Below are positions 38,991 through 48,807 of a DNA stretch of 64,000 bases, piece by piece; the first letter of the stretch is position 1, and the number at the start of each line of letters is the position of its first letter. A program made the position numbers and the translations under genes. The notes below the pieces were generated by a model. The model was given only the letters and a program-made list of their open reading frames with translations. It was not told the DNA's origin and ran no database searches. Source of the DNA: Shewanella sp. Isolate11 (lineage in GTDB: Bacteria > Pseudomonadota > Gammaproteobacteria > Enterobacterales > Shewanellaceae); NCBI RefSeq assembly GCF_022398315.1, contig NZ_JAKEVF010000002.1, positions 657,279 through 721,278 of the forward strand. The letters run 5' to 3'.

Positions 38991-40247
38991 TTATCGACCA
39001 GCTAACGCTCTAGCAGGTAAAGTGCGACTGGCTTTCCAGGCTGGGTAAAGGGTTGAAATTAGGCTCATCAAAAAGGCTAAACTTATTACCACTATCACAT
39101 CTGGCCAATGCAGCTGAGACGGAAGGAAGTCGATAAAATAAACGTCTGCAGACAACAATTGAATGCCTAAACTCTGCTCTATTAGAATCGCAATTTGACT
39201 TAAATTAAGTGCCAGCATGACCCCAAGACCACCGCCGATTAAACAACCTAACACTCCATTAAGTGCACCTTGAACAATAAAAATCCCCATTACAGTGGAT
39301 TTCGCCATGCCCATGGTTAACAAGATAGCAATTTCTGATTGCTTATCTCGCACAGCCATAACCAAAGTAGAGACAATGTTAAAACACGCAACGGCGATCA
39401 CTAAGGCTAAAACCAGATACATCACAGCTCTAACCAGCTGAATATCATGATAAAGATGCCCTTGGGTACGGGTCCAATCAGATAAATACATATATTGCTG
39501 CTGGCTATATCCTAGGCTGCGAATTAACCTTGGCGCCTCAAAGACATCATCGACTTTAATTCGCACGCCGCTCACCCCATCGTCGAGCCCAAGCAATTTC
39601 GCGCCATAAGCCAATGGGATATACGCTGTGGTCATATCCAGCTCACCACCGATATCGAAAATCCCAGCTACCACGAAACGATGACTCTTAGCGGCCCCTA
39701 TGCTACGAGTGTTGAGCTGTTTCACCGCAAAATTAGGCGTATACAAGCTAATATAATCGCCGACTTCCAGAGATAAACTCTTAGCTAAACCTTTACCCAG
39801 CACTATGTTATTACTGTCTCCGCTCAACGCTTGCCAGCTTTTATCATTCATAAAGTCAGCAATATTAGAGACTTTAGACTCGACCGCAGGATCAATACCA
39901 ATAACCGTAAGTCCTTGGAACCCACCAGGCTTTTGAATTAAGCCTTGTAAACGTACAAAGGGAGCTGTGGCCGTGATCCCTTCGATTAAGTGCGCATCCT
40001 TTGCTATTTGAGGCCAATTTCGAATAGGTTCATTGACGCCAGTCAATTCACCGTGTGGCACCACGCCCAACAGGCGCTGCTCAAGCTCACGTTCAAAGCC
40101 GTTCATCGCCGATAACACAGTGATCAACACTGCCACACCCAAGGCGATGCCGGCCGTTGAGGCAAAAGAGATAAAACTGATAAAGCGGTTGGATTGTCGA
40201 GCGCGATAAAAACGCCAGCCAACCCACAGTGACAACATTTGATTCAT
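38991..40247 (-). CDS. lolE: lipoprotein-releasing ABC transporter permease LolE
   Basis: Permease of 418 residues that extracts lipoproteins from the inner membrane for transfer to LolA. One N-terminal helix follows [20 protein letters not shown], then a periplasmic domain (about 45-270) and three C-terminal helices with [21 protein letters not shown]. It starts in an ATGA-type overlap with lolD. It differs from the LolC copy in this cluster, so the system is the three-gene LolCDE type. Confidence 0.95.
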   Translation of the reverse strand: MNQMLSLWVGWRFYRARQSNRFISFISFASTAGIALGVAVLITVLSAMNGFERELEQRLLGVVPHGELTGVNEPIRNWPQIAKDAHLIEGITATAPFVRLQGLIQKPGGFQGLTVIGIDPAVESKVSNIADFMNDKSWQALSGDSNNIVLGKGLAKSLSLEVGDYISLYTPNFAVKQLNTRSIGAAKSHRFVVAGIFDIGGELDMTTAYIPLAYGAKLLGLDDGVSGVRIKVDDVFEAPRLIRSLGYSQQQYMYLSDWTRTQGHLYHDIQLVRAVMYLVLALVIAVACFNIVSTLVMAVRDKQSEIAILLTMGMAKSTVMGIFIVQGALNGVLGCLIGGGLGVMLALNLSQIAILIEQSLGIQLLSADVYFIDFLPSQLHWPDVIVVISLAFLMSLISTLYPAWKASRTLPARALAGR

Positions 40248-40975
40248 GCACTCACCTGTGAGCTTGCTGAATCCTGCTCTGTTTCACCAAAAAGCTGACC
40301 ATCTTTCATCTGCAGCTGCCGATCCATACGCGCCGCTAACTTAGGGTCGTGAGTCACCACCACAAACGCTGTGCCTAACTGACTACCCAGTTCGCGGATC
40401 AACTCGTAAACAGACTCACCACTTGCAGCATCCAAATTCCCTGTCGGTTCATCGGCCAACACAAGTTTAGGCTGATTTATCAACGCCCTCGCAATAGCGG
40501 TGCGCTGGCGTTCACCACCGGACATCTCCGCAGGGGTATGATCTAACCTGTGACCCAAACCGACTCGCTCTAATAACGCTTTGGCTTCTTGTTCAACTGC
40601 TTTTTTGTTACGTCCTTGAATCAACCCTGGCATGGCCACATTTTCAAGCGCGGTAAACTCAGGTAACAGATGGTGAAATTGATAGATAAAGCCTAAGTCA
40701 TGGTTACGGATCTTAGCTTGACGAGCCGGTGATAACTGATAGAGATCTTCACCTTGCAGGGTGACTTGTCCCTGAGTTGGTTCATCTAACGTGCCCATAA
40801 TATGCAGTAAAGTACTCTTGCCCGACCCAGAGGTACCTACAATCGCCAACTGCTCACCCGCATACACATCAAGGTCAACGCCTTTTAGCACTTGAGTATC
40901 GATCTTACCTTCCTGATAACGCTTACTGACCTGTTTGACTTGTAAAAGTAAACGCGGATTTGTCTGTTGAGTCAT
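40244..40975 (-). CDS. lolD: lipoprotein-releasing system ATPase LolD
   Basis: ATPase of 243 residues of the MacB/LolD group. Walker A is GTSGSGKST near residue 46, the Q-loop lies in [16 protein letters not shown], the signature is [14 protein letters not shown] and Walker B is [12 protein letters not shown]. It powers LolC/LolE. The start is 3 bp after the lolC stop and the stop overlaps lolE. Confidence 0.97.
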   Translation of the reverse strand: MTQQTNPRLLLQVKQVSKRYQEGKIDTQVLKGVDLDVYAGEQLAIVGTSGSGKSTLLHIMGTLDEPTQGQVTLQGEDLYQLSPARQAKIRNHDLGFIYQFHHLLPEFTALENVAMPGLIQGRNKKAVEQEAKALLERVGLGHRLDHTPAEMSGGERQRTAIARALINQPKLVLADEPTGNLDAASGESVYELIRELGSQLGTAFVVVTHDPKLAARMDRQLQMKDGQLFGETEQDSASSQVSA

Positions 40976-40978
40976 AAA

Positions 40979-42211
40979 CTATTCATACCTTAATGCAGTT
41001 GCGGGTTGTACATTGGCCGCCCGCAGCGCGGGATAAACGGTAGCGATAAAGGTGATAACCAAGGTACCCACCACGATAAAACTTAATTGCGACAGCTGTA
41101 GCTGAACAGGCAGGCTGTGGCCTGCACCCAGAATTGAAATCCCTAAAGCCGACAAAATGCTATTAAGATTCAAGGTGATCAATACACCCGCAAGCAATCC
41201 ACCAATTAGGCCTATGATGGCATTCAAAGAGCCTTGGATCATAAATATTCCCATCACGCTGCCGGTTGTCAGACCTTGTGTTTTTAATACCGCCACATCG
41301 GTAGTCTTATCCACAACCATCATCACTAAAGCGGAGACAATATTAAACGCGGCTACGGCGATGATCAGGCTGAGCATCAGCGACATCATATTTTTTTCCA
41401 TTTTCACCGCAGAAAACAGATGACCATAACTTTCACGCCAATCACTGGTGGTCACCTTAATGCCTGCTTGCTCAAAAGTGCTCACCACCTTAGGTTCAAG
41501 GCTCGAGGCCTTAAACGGATCTTTCAAATAGAGTCTAAGTTGCTTAATCTCACCTGATTGTTGCCGCATCAAACGCTGAGCATCATCATGATGAATATAA
41601 GCTAGGCTGGCATCAACTTGTGAGCCCATTTCAAATATGCCTGCGACATGGAAATTACGCTGACTGGGTACAGGGCCTAAAGGCGAATACACCACACCAT
41701 CACCGCTGAGCACCCTGATTTTGCTTCCCACAGTGACTTTTAAGCGTCTGGCGAGTTCGGCACCCAAGACAATATTGTAATTCCCCTGCTTTAATAGGGC
41801 TAAGGAACCATTGAAGTGCTGCTCCATCACCGCTAAATTTTGTTGTTCAAACTCAGGGTAGATACCGTAAAGCTGAACCGCACTTATGCTGGTAGGCGAC
41901 TGCAACATGGCTTGAGTAGAAATACTGGGACTGACGGCCAAAATATCTTTCATTGCCACAAGACGACTGGCCTGTTGCTGCCAATGAGGGATATTCTGCT
42001 GACTATAAACGGTTAATTGCGGCACAGCGCCAAGAATACGTTGCTTTAACTGCCCTTCAAGCCCATTCATCACCGAACTAACAATGATCAATGCGGCCAC
42101 ACCAAGAAGAATGCCTGATACGGCAAAGAGAGTAATAAAAGAGGCAAAAGAGTTAGCTTTACGCGCTCGCCAATATCGATAACCTATGTTCCAAGATAAC
42201 GCTAAATTCAT
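40979..42211 (-). CDS. lolC: lipoprotein-releasing ABC transporter permease LolC
   Basis: Permease of 410 residues, paralogous to LolE. It begins LALSWNIGYRYWRARKANSF, has a periplasmic domain, and ends in three helices with FNIVSALVMMVVDKTTDVAVL. In E. coli LolC is the subunit that receives LolA through a hook loop in the periplasmic domain; the same role is expected here. It is the first gene of lolCDE and diverges from the PilZ-like gene over 95 bp. Confidence 0.95.
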   Translation of the reverse strand: MNLALSWNIGYRYWRARKANSFASFITLFAVSGILLGVAALIIVSSVMNGLEGQLKQRILGAVPQLTVYSQQNIPHWQQQASRLVAMKDILAVSPSISTQAMLQSPTSISAVQLYGIYPEFEQQNLAVMEQHFNGSLALLKQGNYNIVLGAELARRLKVTVGSKIRVLSGDGVVYSPLGPVPSQRNFHVAGIFEMGSQVDASLAYIHHDDAQRLMRQQSGEIKQLRLYLKDPFKASSLEPKVVSTFEQAGIKVTTSDWRESYGHLFSAVKMEKNMMSLMLSLIIAVAAFNIVSALVMMVVDKTTDVAVLKTQGLTTGSVMGIFMIQGSLNAIIGLIGGLLAGVLITLNLNSILSALGISILGAGHSLPVQLQLSQLSFIVVGTLVITFIATVYPALRAANVQPATALRYE

Positions 42212-42306
42212 GTGTGGCTGATTCTCTTTGCTCTGGAGCCTTGCTAAATCATTGAGATGCGCACGATAATAGGGGTAATAGTACTATAAAAACAAGAGGC
42301 AATCCG

Positions 42307-42882
42307 TTGAACAGCGAATCAAACTCCTATTTTAGCGTCCAGCATCCGTTTTCGGCCTACCTCTGTGCGTGGCCAGAAAATCAACCGCTTCCGACCGAGG
42401 TTGAATTGAAATCCATGCTGCCTCTTGGATTACAATTGATCAATGAAGTCAATGCTATGGAAGCAAGCTGCTTATTACAACTCAGAAACCTCGATGATGA
42501 AGCTCGAACAGTGGTTGACTATCTCAAGCTGCAATCGAAGAAAATTGACTTAGTATTACAGCACATTCTTGAACAGCAGGCACACGAAGGTGATAAATGT
42601 ATTGGCCAGCAATTTGGTGGTAGCGGCGTCAGTATTATCAGCAGCAAGCCGCTAACACTAGGCCAACAATATCGTCTGACACTCCATATTAAAGAAGCAC
42701 TGATTTCTATCTTGTGCATCGCCCAATGTGTTGAGTGCCAGCCTGATGAGCACGGCTTTCAATGTTCTCTCGAGTTCAGTCAGATATTAGATGAAGATGT
42801 TGAGCAACTGGTTAAGGCCAGCCTCAATGTGCAACAGAAACAACTGCAACAGCGCAAAAAAGACAATCTCGCCAAGGGCTAG
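42307..42882 (+). CDS. PilZ-like domain protein
   Basis: Protein of 191 residues. The N-terminal ~90 residues are helical with no recognised motif. The C-terminal part resembles a PilZ beta-barrel: QFGGSGVSIISSKPLTLGQQYRL stands where the D/N-x-S-x-x-G strand motif sits, then HGFQCSLEFSQI. The arginine motif RxxxR that binds cyclic-di-GMP is not visible, so binding is doubtful. The start is TTG at 42307 with GAGG eight bases upstream. It is 78 bp before mfd on the same strand. Confidence 0.6.
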   Translation: MNSESNSYFSVQHPFSAYLCAWPENQPLPTEVELKSMLPLGLQLINEVNAMEASCLLQLRNLDDEARTVVDYLKLQSKKIDLVLQHILEQQAHEGDKCIGQQFGGSGVSIISSKPLTLGQQYRLTLHIKEALISILCIAQCVECQPDEHGFQCSLEFSQILDEDVEQLVKASLNVQQKQLQQRKKDNLAKG

Positions 42883-42960
42883 TTTTCACTGGTACTGTAG
42901 AGGCTAAGCCTCTACAATGTCGAACATCTTTGTCGATTTTTGGCCATTAATCTCATCTTC

Positions 42961-45900
42961 ATGAAAGCTTTCTCCATCCTAACGCCCCCAAAAGTAAAAG
43001 GGGCCAAAACGCCACAAACGCTCAGTCAACTTCAAGGTGCAGCGCAAGCTATCACCTTGGCGAATATCTGTATTGAACACCCAGGGCTAACCTTAGTTGT
43101 CACTCATGATACGCCGAGCGCTTTACAGCTGGAAATGGAGTTAAGTTACTTACTTGCGCCAAAATCGCTGCCCGTTTTACTGTTTCCCGACCGAGAAACC
43201 CTGCCCTACGACAGTTTCTCCCCCCATCAAGACTTGGTCTCACAGCGACTCGAAACCTTGTCGCGCATTCCAAGTGCTAAACAAGGGATTGTGATTGTCC
43301 CAATTAGCACCTTGATGGTTCGCCTGCCGCCGCAGTCATTTTTAACAGGTAACGTATTACTGCTGACCAAAGGGGATATCTTCCCGTTAGAGCAAGTCCG
43401 TCAGCAGTTGATCAATACCGGCTATCATCTGGTTGAGCAGGTTTATGAACATGGTGAATTCGCCGTTCGTGGCTCGATCATAGATATCTTCCCAATGGGG
43501 TCAAATCACCCTTACCGCATCGAATTGTTTGATGATGAAGTTGAATCCATTCGCCTTTTTGACCCAGAAACTCAGCGCTCCAGCGAAACACAAGACGCCA
43601 TACGCCTGTTGCCTGCCAAAGAATTTCCCACCGACGATGCTGCCATCGAAGGCTTTAGACAACGTTATCGCCGTCAATTTGAAATAGTCGTAAAAGAACC
43701 TGAGTCCATATACCAGATGGTGAGCCGTAAGGTAATGCCTGCGGGTATCGAGAGCTATTTACCGCTGTTTTTTGACGAAACAGCCACTCTATTTGACTAC
43801 CTTCCACAAGCAACACAATTGGTCACTGTGGGTGATATTGAAACAGCAGCCAAAGCTCACCTCAATGAGGTACACCAGCGCTATGAAAATCGCCGTGTGG
43901 ATCCTCTCAGGCCGCTGCTCGCAGCCAAAGATCTCTACCTGCTGTCAGAACAAGTATTCGAAGCCTTCAAACAGCTTCCAAGATTTTTATGTAAAGGTTT
44001 AAATTATTCCGGTACCAGTATTTCTGCTGACGTTGAAGCCTTACCCGATATCGCTGCCAATCACAAACTCAAGCAATCACTAATCAATCTAAAAGAGTAT
44101 GCGCAGTCCGGCACTCCGCTGCTATTTTGTGCCGAATCGGAAGGCCGCCGTGAAGCGCTTATCGAGTTATTAGCCAAAATCGATATCAAACCCCAGTTGT
44201 TTAAGCATTTTTATCAATTCGCCGAGAAACCGGTGAAATTTGGCTTAATTGTCTCGCCCTTGTCCCAAGGCGGTATTTTTCAACCCAAAACGGGTAAACC
44301 TTGGGCGTTGATCTGTGAAACCGAGCTATTTGGCCAGCGGATCTCCCAGCAACGTCGACGCGACAAACAGCGACAGATCAGCAGCGATGCACTGATTAAA
44401 GATTTAGCCGAATTAAAAGTCGGTCAACCTATCGTGCATTTAGACCATGGTGTTGCCCTATATCAGGGGCTTGAAACTTTAGATACCGGTGGTTTAATCG
44501 CGGAATATTTAAAATTAGAATATGCAGGGGGCGATAAACTTTATGTTCCCGTGGCATCGCTGAACCTTATCAGCCGTTACAGTGTTGGCGCCGAAGAAGA
44601 AGCCCACCTAAATAAACTGGGTAATGAAACCTGGACTAAAGCAAAACGTAAGGCCATTGAGAAGATTCGCGATGTGGCCGCAGAGTTATTAGATGTCTAC
44701 GCACGACGTCAGGCACGTCCAGGTGAAGCCTGTCAGCTAGATCAACAAGAGTATGCCCAGTTTGCTGGCAGCTTCCCGTTCGAAGAAACCGTCGATCAAG
44801 AAACCGCTATTGATGCGGTGCTCACCGATATGTGTTCGCCGATCTCGATGGACAGATTAGTTTGTGGTGATGTAGGTTTTGGTAAAACCGAAGTGGCAAT
44901 GCGAGCGGCTTTTGTCGCGGTGAATGACAACAAGCAAGTCGCGATTTTAGTGCCAACCACTCTACTGGCACAACAACATTACGAAAACTTTAAAGACAGA
45001 TTTGCCGACTGGCCGATTAAGATTGAAGTCTTATCCCGCTTCAAAACGGCTAAAGAACAACAAGCGGTATTAGATCAACTCGCCAATGGCCAAGTCGATA
45101 TCGTTATCGGTACCCACAAACTGCTGCAATCGGAAGCAAAATTTGAAAACCTGGGCTTGTTGATCATCGATGAAGAGCATAGATTTGGTGTTCGTCAGAA
45201 AGAAAAGATTAAGGCGCTAAGAGCCAATATCGATATTCTCACGCTTACCGCGACGCCGATCCCCAGAACCTTAAACATGGCAATGTCGGGCATGCGTGAT
45301 TTATCCATTATTGCCACACCACCAGCAAAACGTTTAGCGGTAAAAACCTTCGTGCGTGAATATGACGACGCTACGGTACGAGAGGCGCTGCTACGTGAGA
45401 TCTTAAGGGGCGGTCAAGTCTACTTCTTGCACAATAACGTCGAAACTATCGAAAAACGTGCAAGGGAAATTGAAGATTTATTACCCGAAGCTAGAGTGAT
45501 AACCGCGCACGGCCAGATGAGAGAGCGTGATCTAGAAAAGGTGATGTCTGACTTTTATCATCAAAAATACAATGTGTTAGTTTGTACTACGATTATAGAA
45601 ACCGGCATCGATGTTCCCAGCGCCAATACCATAGTGATTGAACGTGCCGATCATTTCGGCCTCGCCCAGTTACACCAATTACGCGGACGAGTCGGTCGTT
45701 CCCATCATCAGGCTTATGCCTATTTGATGACGCCACATCCCAAACGCATGACCAAAGATGCACTTAAACGCCTTGAAGCCATCGGCCTATTGGAAGATTT
45801 AGGCGCCGGTTTTATGTTGGCGACACAAGATCTTGAGATCCGCGGTGCTGGCGAACTGCTCGGCGATGAGCAAAGTGGCCATATCTCCAAAATCGGCTTC

Positions 45901-46443
45901 ACCCTGTATATGGAGATGCTCGAAGATGCGGTGAAATCATTGAAGGCAGGTAAAGAACCCTCATTAGAACAGATGCTAAAAGGTCAATGTGAAATCGACC
46001 TACGTATTCCAGCATTGCTGCCTGATAACTATGTTAGTGACGTTAATATTCGTCTGTCTCTCTATAAACGCATCGCTAATTGCGCCGACGAAAAAGCCAT
46101 CGACAACTTAAAAGTGGAACTTATTGACCGCTTCGGCTTGTTACCTCAAGCGACCAAAAACCTGTTTGCCTTGACCCTGCATAAACATCAAGCAACGGCA
46201 TTAGGTATAGGTAAAATTGAGATGCACACTAAAGGGGGGAGTATCGAATTTAGGGATGATCACTGTGTCGATCCCGGCTTCATTATTGGCCTTTTACAAA
46301 GCCAGCCACAAAGTTATCGTATGGATGGACCAAGTAAGTTAAAATTCATCATGCCAACAGAAACTGATTCAGAACGATTAGATTTGCTGTCACTGCTTAT
46401 CTCACAGTTGATGCAACATCGCCTTGGAGAACCACGTGCTTAA
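42961..46443 (+). CDS. mfd: transcription-repair coupling factor Mfd
   Basis: DNA translocase of about 1160 residues that removes stalled RNA polymerase and recruits UvrA. In order: UvrB-homology region (FPDRETLPYDSFSPHQD), RNAP-interacting domain (around GDKLYVPVASLNLISRY), superfamily-2 helicase motor (Walker A GDVGFGKTE near 645, DEEHRFGV, TATPIPRTL, ETGIDVPSANT, LRGRVGRS) and the C-terminal autoinhibitory domain. A TTG at 42940 is also in frame. ATG at 42961 is chosen, but its ribosome site is weak. The stop overlaps the csiV start. Confidence 0.97.
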   Translation: MKAFSILTPPKVKGAKTPQTLSQLQGAAQAITLANICIEHPGLTLVVTHDTPSALQLEMELSYLLAPKSLPVLLFPDRETLPYDSFSPHQDLVSQRLETLSRIPSAKQGIVIVPISTLMVRLPPQSFLTGNVLLLTKGDIFPLEQVRQQLINTGYHLVEQVYEHGEFAVRGSIIDIFPMGSNHPYRIELFDDEVESIRLFDPETQRSSETQDAIRLLPAKEFPTDDAAIEGFRQRYRRQFEIVVKEPESIYQMVSRKVMPAGIESYLPLFFDETATLFDYLPQATQLVTVGDIETAAKAHLNEVHQRYENRRVDPLRPLLAAKDLYLLSEQVFEAFKQLPRFLCKGLNYSGTSISADVEALPDIAANHKLKQSLINLKEYAQSGTPLLFCAESEGRREALIELLAKIDIKPQLFKHFYQFAEKPVKFGLIVSPLSQGGIFQPKTGKPWALICETELFGQRISQQRRRDKQRQISSDALIKDLAELKVGQPIVHLDHGVALYQGLETLDTGGLIAEYLKLEYAGGDKLYVPVASLNLISRYSVGAEEEAHLNKLGNETWTKAKRKAIEKIRDVAAELLDVYARRQARPGEACQLDQQEYAQFAGSFPFEETVDQETAIDAVLTDMCSPISMDRLVCGDVGFGKTEVAMRAAFVAVNDNKQVAILVPTTLLAQQHYENFKDRFADWPIKIEVLSRFKTAKEQQAVLDQLANGQVDIVIGTHKLLQSEAKFENLGLLIIDEEHRFGVRQKEKIKALRANIDILTLTATPIPRTLNMAMSGMRDLSIIATPPAKRLAVKTFVREYDDATVREALLREILRGGQVYFLHNNVETIEKRAREIEDLLPEARVITAHGQMRERDLEKVMSDFYHQKYNVLVCTTIIETGIDVPSANTIVIERADHFGLAQLHQLRGRVGRSHHQAYAYLMTPHPKRMTKDALKRLEAIGLLEDLGAGFMLATQDLEIRGAGELLGDEQSGHISKIGFTLYMEMLEDAVKSLKAGKEPSLEQMLKGQCEIDLRIPALLPDNYVSDVNIRLSLYKRIANCADEKAIDNLKVELIDRFGLLPQATKNLFALTLHKHQATALGIGKIEMHTKGGSIEFRDDHCVDPGFIIGLLQSQPQSYRMDGPSKLKFIMPTETDSERLDLLSLLISQLMQHRLGEPRA

Positions 46444-47455
46444 ACAGACTCTATTTTTAGCCACTACCCTACTTTCTATTTCTGGATCAGCCATTGCGGC
46501 TGATGATGAACGTTGGTTTGAGGTAGAGATCTATATTTTTGAACGTCAAGGCAACCCATACGAAGAGATGTTAAAAAATCCAGCCAATATCAATCAACGT
46601 CAACCCGTTGATATGATTTTACCCCTGTTCACTACTGACATCAGTGGCGCTAGTGCAGGCTTAACCGGCTGCACCGAGCAACAATGGATTGATAATCCTG
46701 AAGCTTGTCATCAGCAATTAGATGCTGGCCACGTCAGTTATCCAAGCCGTATCCCCATGAACATTGGCGCTGCGCAGCCACAATACGCCAAAGTGGGAGA
46801 ATCAACTGTGCTATTAGCAGACTCACAAGCACAATTTAGTGACATCATTGCCACACTCACTCAAGAAGCTGATCATAAAGGCTTATTGCATATGACTTGG
46901 CAACAATCGATGCAACCCAGACGACTCGCCACACCTGTACGTTTAATTGCCGGTGATGACTTTTCCAAACGTTATAATCAAGACGGTTATTCGATAGATC
47001 ATCAACAAGTAGCGCCAGTTATTCCACAATTTAATTTTGATATCGACTTTGGCACCACAGCGAAAAAACAGCCTATTTGGCAACTCGAAGGCGCAATCAA
47101 CATCTATCTCGATCATTACCTTTATGTTGAAACAGCACTGACCTTACGTGAAGAAGGCCAAAAACAGCTCAACACCGCTTCATTAAATGACAATGCCTTT
47201 AGTAGTGAGCCCTATCAAACAGTATCGGGAACAAGCAGTCCGTTACCTTATCTGTATAAAATTTGGATGGCGCAGAATAAGCGGGTAATAAGCGATGAGA
47301 TCCATTATTTCGACCATCCCAATATGGGCATGATTTTACAAATTCGAAAAATGACGCAACCGAGTGAAATGACGGATCAATTACCCGAAAAGCCATCACA
47401 AGAAGTTGTGATAGAAAGCAATACCCAGACAGAGCAAACACCTTCCGATCATTAA
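46436..47455 (+). CDS. csiV: CsiV family periplasmic protein
   Basis: Protein of 339 residues with a signal peptide (LKQTLFLATTLLSISGSAIAA) and the family hallmark ERWFEVEIYIFERQG right after it. In Vibrio, CsiV (cell shape integrity) is a periplasmic factor that acts with LpoA to activate the peptidoglycan synthase PBP1A. GTG at 46436 is preferred because GGAG lies six bases before it; it overlaps the end of mfd by 8 bp, and a TTG at 46424 is less likely. The C-terminus is acidic and low in complexity. Confidence 0.85.
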   Translation: MLKQTLFLATTLLSISGSAIAADDERWFEVEIYIFERQGNPYEEMLKNPANINQRQPVDMILPLFTTDISGASAGLTGCTEQQWIDNPEACHQQLDAGHVSYPSRIPMNIGAAQPQYAKVGESTVLLADSQAQFSDIIATLTQEADHKGLLHMTWQQSMQPRRLATPVRLIAGDDFSKRYNQDGYSIDHQQVAPVIPQFNFDIDFGTTAKKQPIWQLEGAINIYLDHYLYVETALTLREEGQKQLNTASLNDNAFSSEPYQTVSGTSSPLPYLYKIWMAQNKRVISDEIHYFDHPNMGMILQIRKMTQPSEMTDQLPEKPSQEVVIESNTQTEQTPSDH

Positions 47456-47475
47456 ATTAGTAGCAGTTAAATACA

Positions 47476-47745
47476 TTAAAGTATCGAAAAATCGAGGTAG
47501 ATATCATCTGCCTCGTCATCTTCGATAAGTAGATCATCGACTCTTGCCTGAGGCACTCCAGTTTCGACCCAAGCAACAAACTTATCGACAGCATCACCAC
47601 CGCCCTGTAATAAGATTGATACTTTGCCATTGTCATTATTCTTAGCATAGCCCGTTAAGCCTAACGTTAATGCTTGTTGTTGGCTAAATCGTCTGAAACA
47701 GACTCCCTGAACCTTTCCCGAAACCGTAATAATCACTCGCTTCAT
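47476..47745 (-). CDS. yccX: acylphosphatase
   Basis: Small enzyme of 89 residues that hydrolyses acyl-phosphates. The substrate-binding loop reads VQGVCFRRFSQQQA, with the catalytic arginine in FRR; the usual GFR glycine is cysteine here. GLTGYAKNNDNGKVSI supplies the catalytic asparagine. The length is normal. It starts about 70 bp downstream of the T run of the candidate small RNA on the same strand. Confidence 0.93.
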   Translation of the reverse strand: MKRVIITVSGKVQGVCFRRFSQQQALTLGLTGYAKNNDNGKVSILLQGGGDAVDKFVAWVETGVPQARVDDLLIEDDEADDIYLDFSIL

Positions 47746-47814
47746 TGCTGCCTCATCCTATCGAATAGACACATTGAAGATAACTCAAACTAGGGCAATG
47801 GGCAAAATTTAGGC

Positions 47815-47895
47815 AAAAAAAACAGCTAACTAATAGATTGGTTAGCTGCATCGGGCGACATACGCAAACTGGAAAGATCTTTAAAGATCAACATG
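47815..47895 (-). ncRNA. candidate trans-acting small RNA, about 80 nt
   Basis: On the minus strand a TACAAT box (47902-47907) is followed by a 14-base self-complementary stretch GATCTTTAAAGATC (47876-47889). A single-stranded-looking stretch (AGTTTGCGTATGTCGCCCG) comes next, then a terminator: CAGCTAAC and GTTAGCTG arms with eight T. No reading frame fits in it, and it lies in a 445-bp gap between ycfP and yccX, 300 bp past ycfP. This is the usual shape of an Hfq-type small RNA. It does not match the RyhB, Spot 42, Qrr or GcvB sequences I know. Confidence 0.5.
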
Positions 47896-47907
47896 CGGAA
47901 AATTGTA

Positions 47908-48190
47908 TCAATGGACACAATAAAAAACCACTGTTATACACTATTGCACTATAAAAAACTTCAATATCAGAATACACGTCATTTTTAATCTAATTGATCA
48001 TACAAATAGATCGGAATAATCTTACGAGATTAAGGATTGCAAAAATTGATTTAATATCGGTAATACGTTGTTGCTGGCAAAATGGATCAATGAATTTTGC
48101 CAATTTAAACAGAAAAGGAACATACAGATGTAACGCCATCAAAAGCAGAACTTAACTGCTCAATGAAAATAATTTTAATGGGTAACTGAC
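47908..48190. other. intergenic region between candidate sRNA and ycfP
   Basis: No gene is visible. GGCAAAAT and ATTTTGCC (48077-48102) are perfect complements around a 10-base loop. AGCAG/CTGCT (about 48144-48160) is a smaller repeat. No clear terminator for ycfP is seen. Confidence 0.4.
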
Positions 48191-48739
48191 TTATGTGGCT
48201 TTGAATTCCTTAATTCGACCGAGATGAGCCGCTAACGCTGCAAACTTATGACTTTGCTCTTCATCCCAGATAATTTCATAGAAATCTGCAAGCTCATTTG
48301 CCACTAATTGGTTATCATTAGCTTCATCATGACGAGACAAGATACATAGGCTATTTCCGCGGTTTTTATCCCTAAATTGTGAAACACACTTGCTGGCAAT
48401 ATCCGCATACTCTTCTGGACGGTCAATTTGGTTTAACATGGTCTGTTCAGGATGCAGATTCGGATTTATCAAAACCGTTTTAAGCTGATTCAGAAATCCG
48501 ATCCTTTCAGCCCAATAGGCCCCTAAGCCAACGCCGATAGCCAGTGGCTTAGTATCATCCGTTTGCTGTAGTTGCCTAGACACCTCGTTGAGCAGATGCT
48601 GCATATCATGCTTAGGATGCAACGTACTGTAACTTATCAAGCGCACATCATTATCGATAAACTGTAACTGACGCATTTTTTCGTGATTACCCGGACTTGT
48701 CGCGTCAAAACCATGAAAATAGAGGATCATCCTTTTCAC
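48191..48739 (-). CDS. ycfP: YcfP-family alpha/beta-hydrolase-like protein
   Basis: Protein of 182 residues of the YcfP/UPF0227 family, with an alpha/beta-hydrolase-like fold. It begins [37 protein letters not shown] replaces the usual GxSxG nucleophile elbow with GVGLGAY, so hydrolase activity is doubtful. [16 protein letters not shown] and a C-terminal EEQSHKF are conserved. It lies downstream of nagZ, as in E. coli. Function is unknown. Confidence 0.88.
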   Translation of the reverse strand: MKRMILYFHGFDATSPGNHEKMRQLQFIDNDVRLISYSTLHPKHDMQHLLNEVSRQLQQTDDTKPLAIGVGLGAYWAERIGFLNQLKTVLINPNLHPEQTMLNQIDRPEEYADIASKCVSQFRDKNRGNSLCILSRHDEANDNQLVANELADFYEIIWDEEQSHKFAALAAHLGRIKEFKAT

Positions 48740-48807
48740 CTATCATGCAATACCTGTTTAAACTGTAGCTAACTGATTCAAAAACGCATGTGAGCTATAT
48801 CAAATAT

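Noticed and set aside
47815..47895. Possible identification of the small RNA as RyhB, Spot 42, Qrr or GcvB
   Set aside because: The sequence does not match the cores I know of these RNAs, so it is left unnamed.
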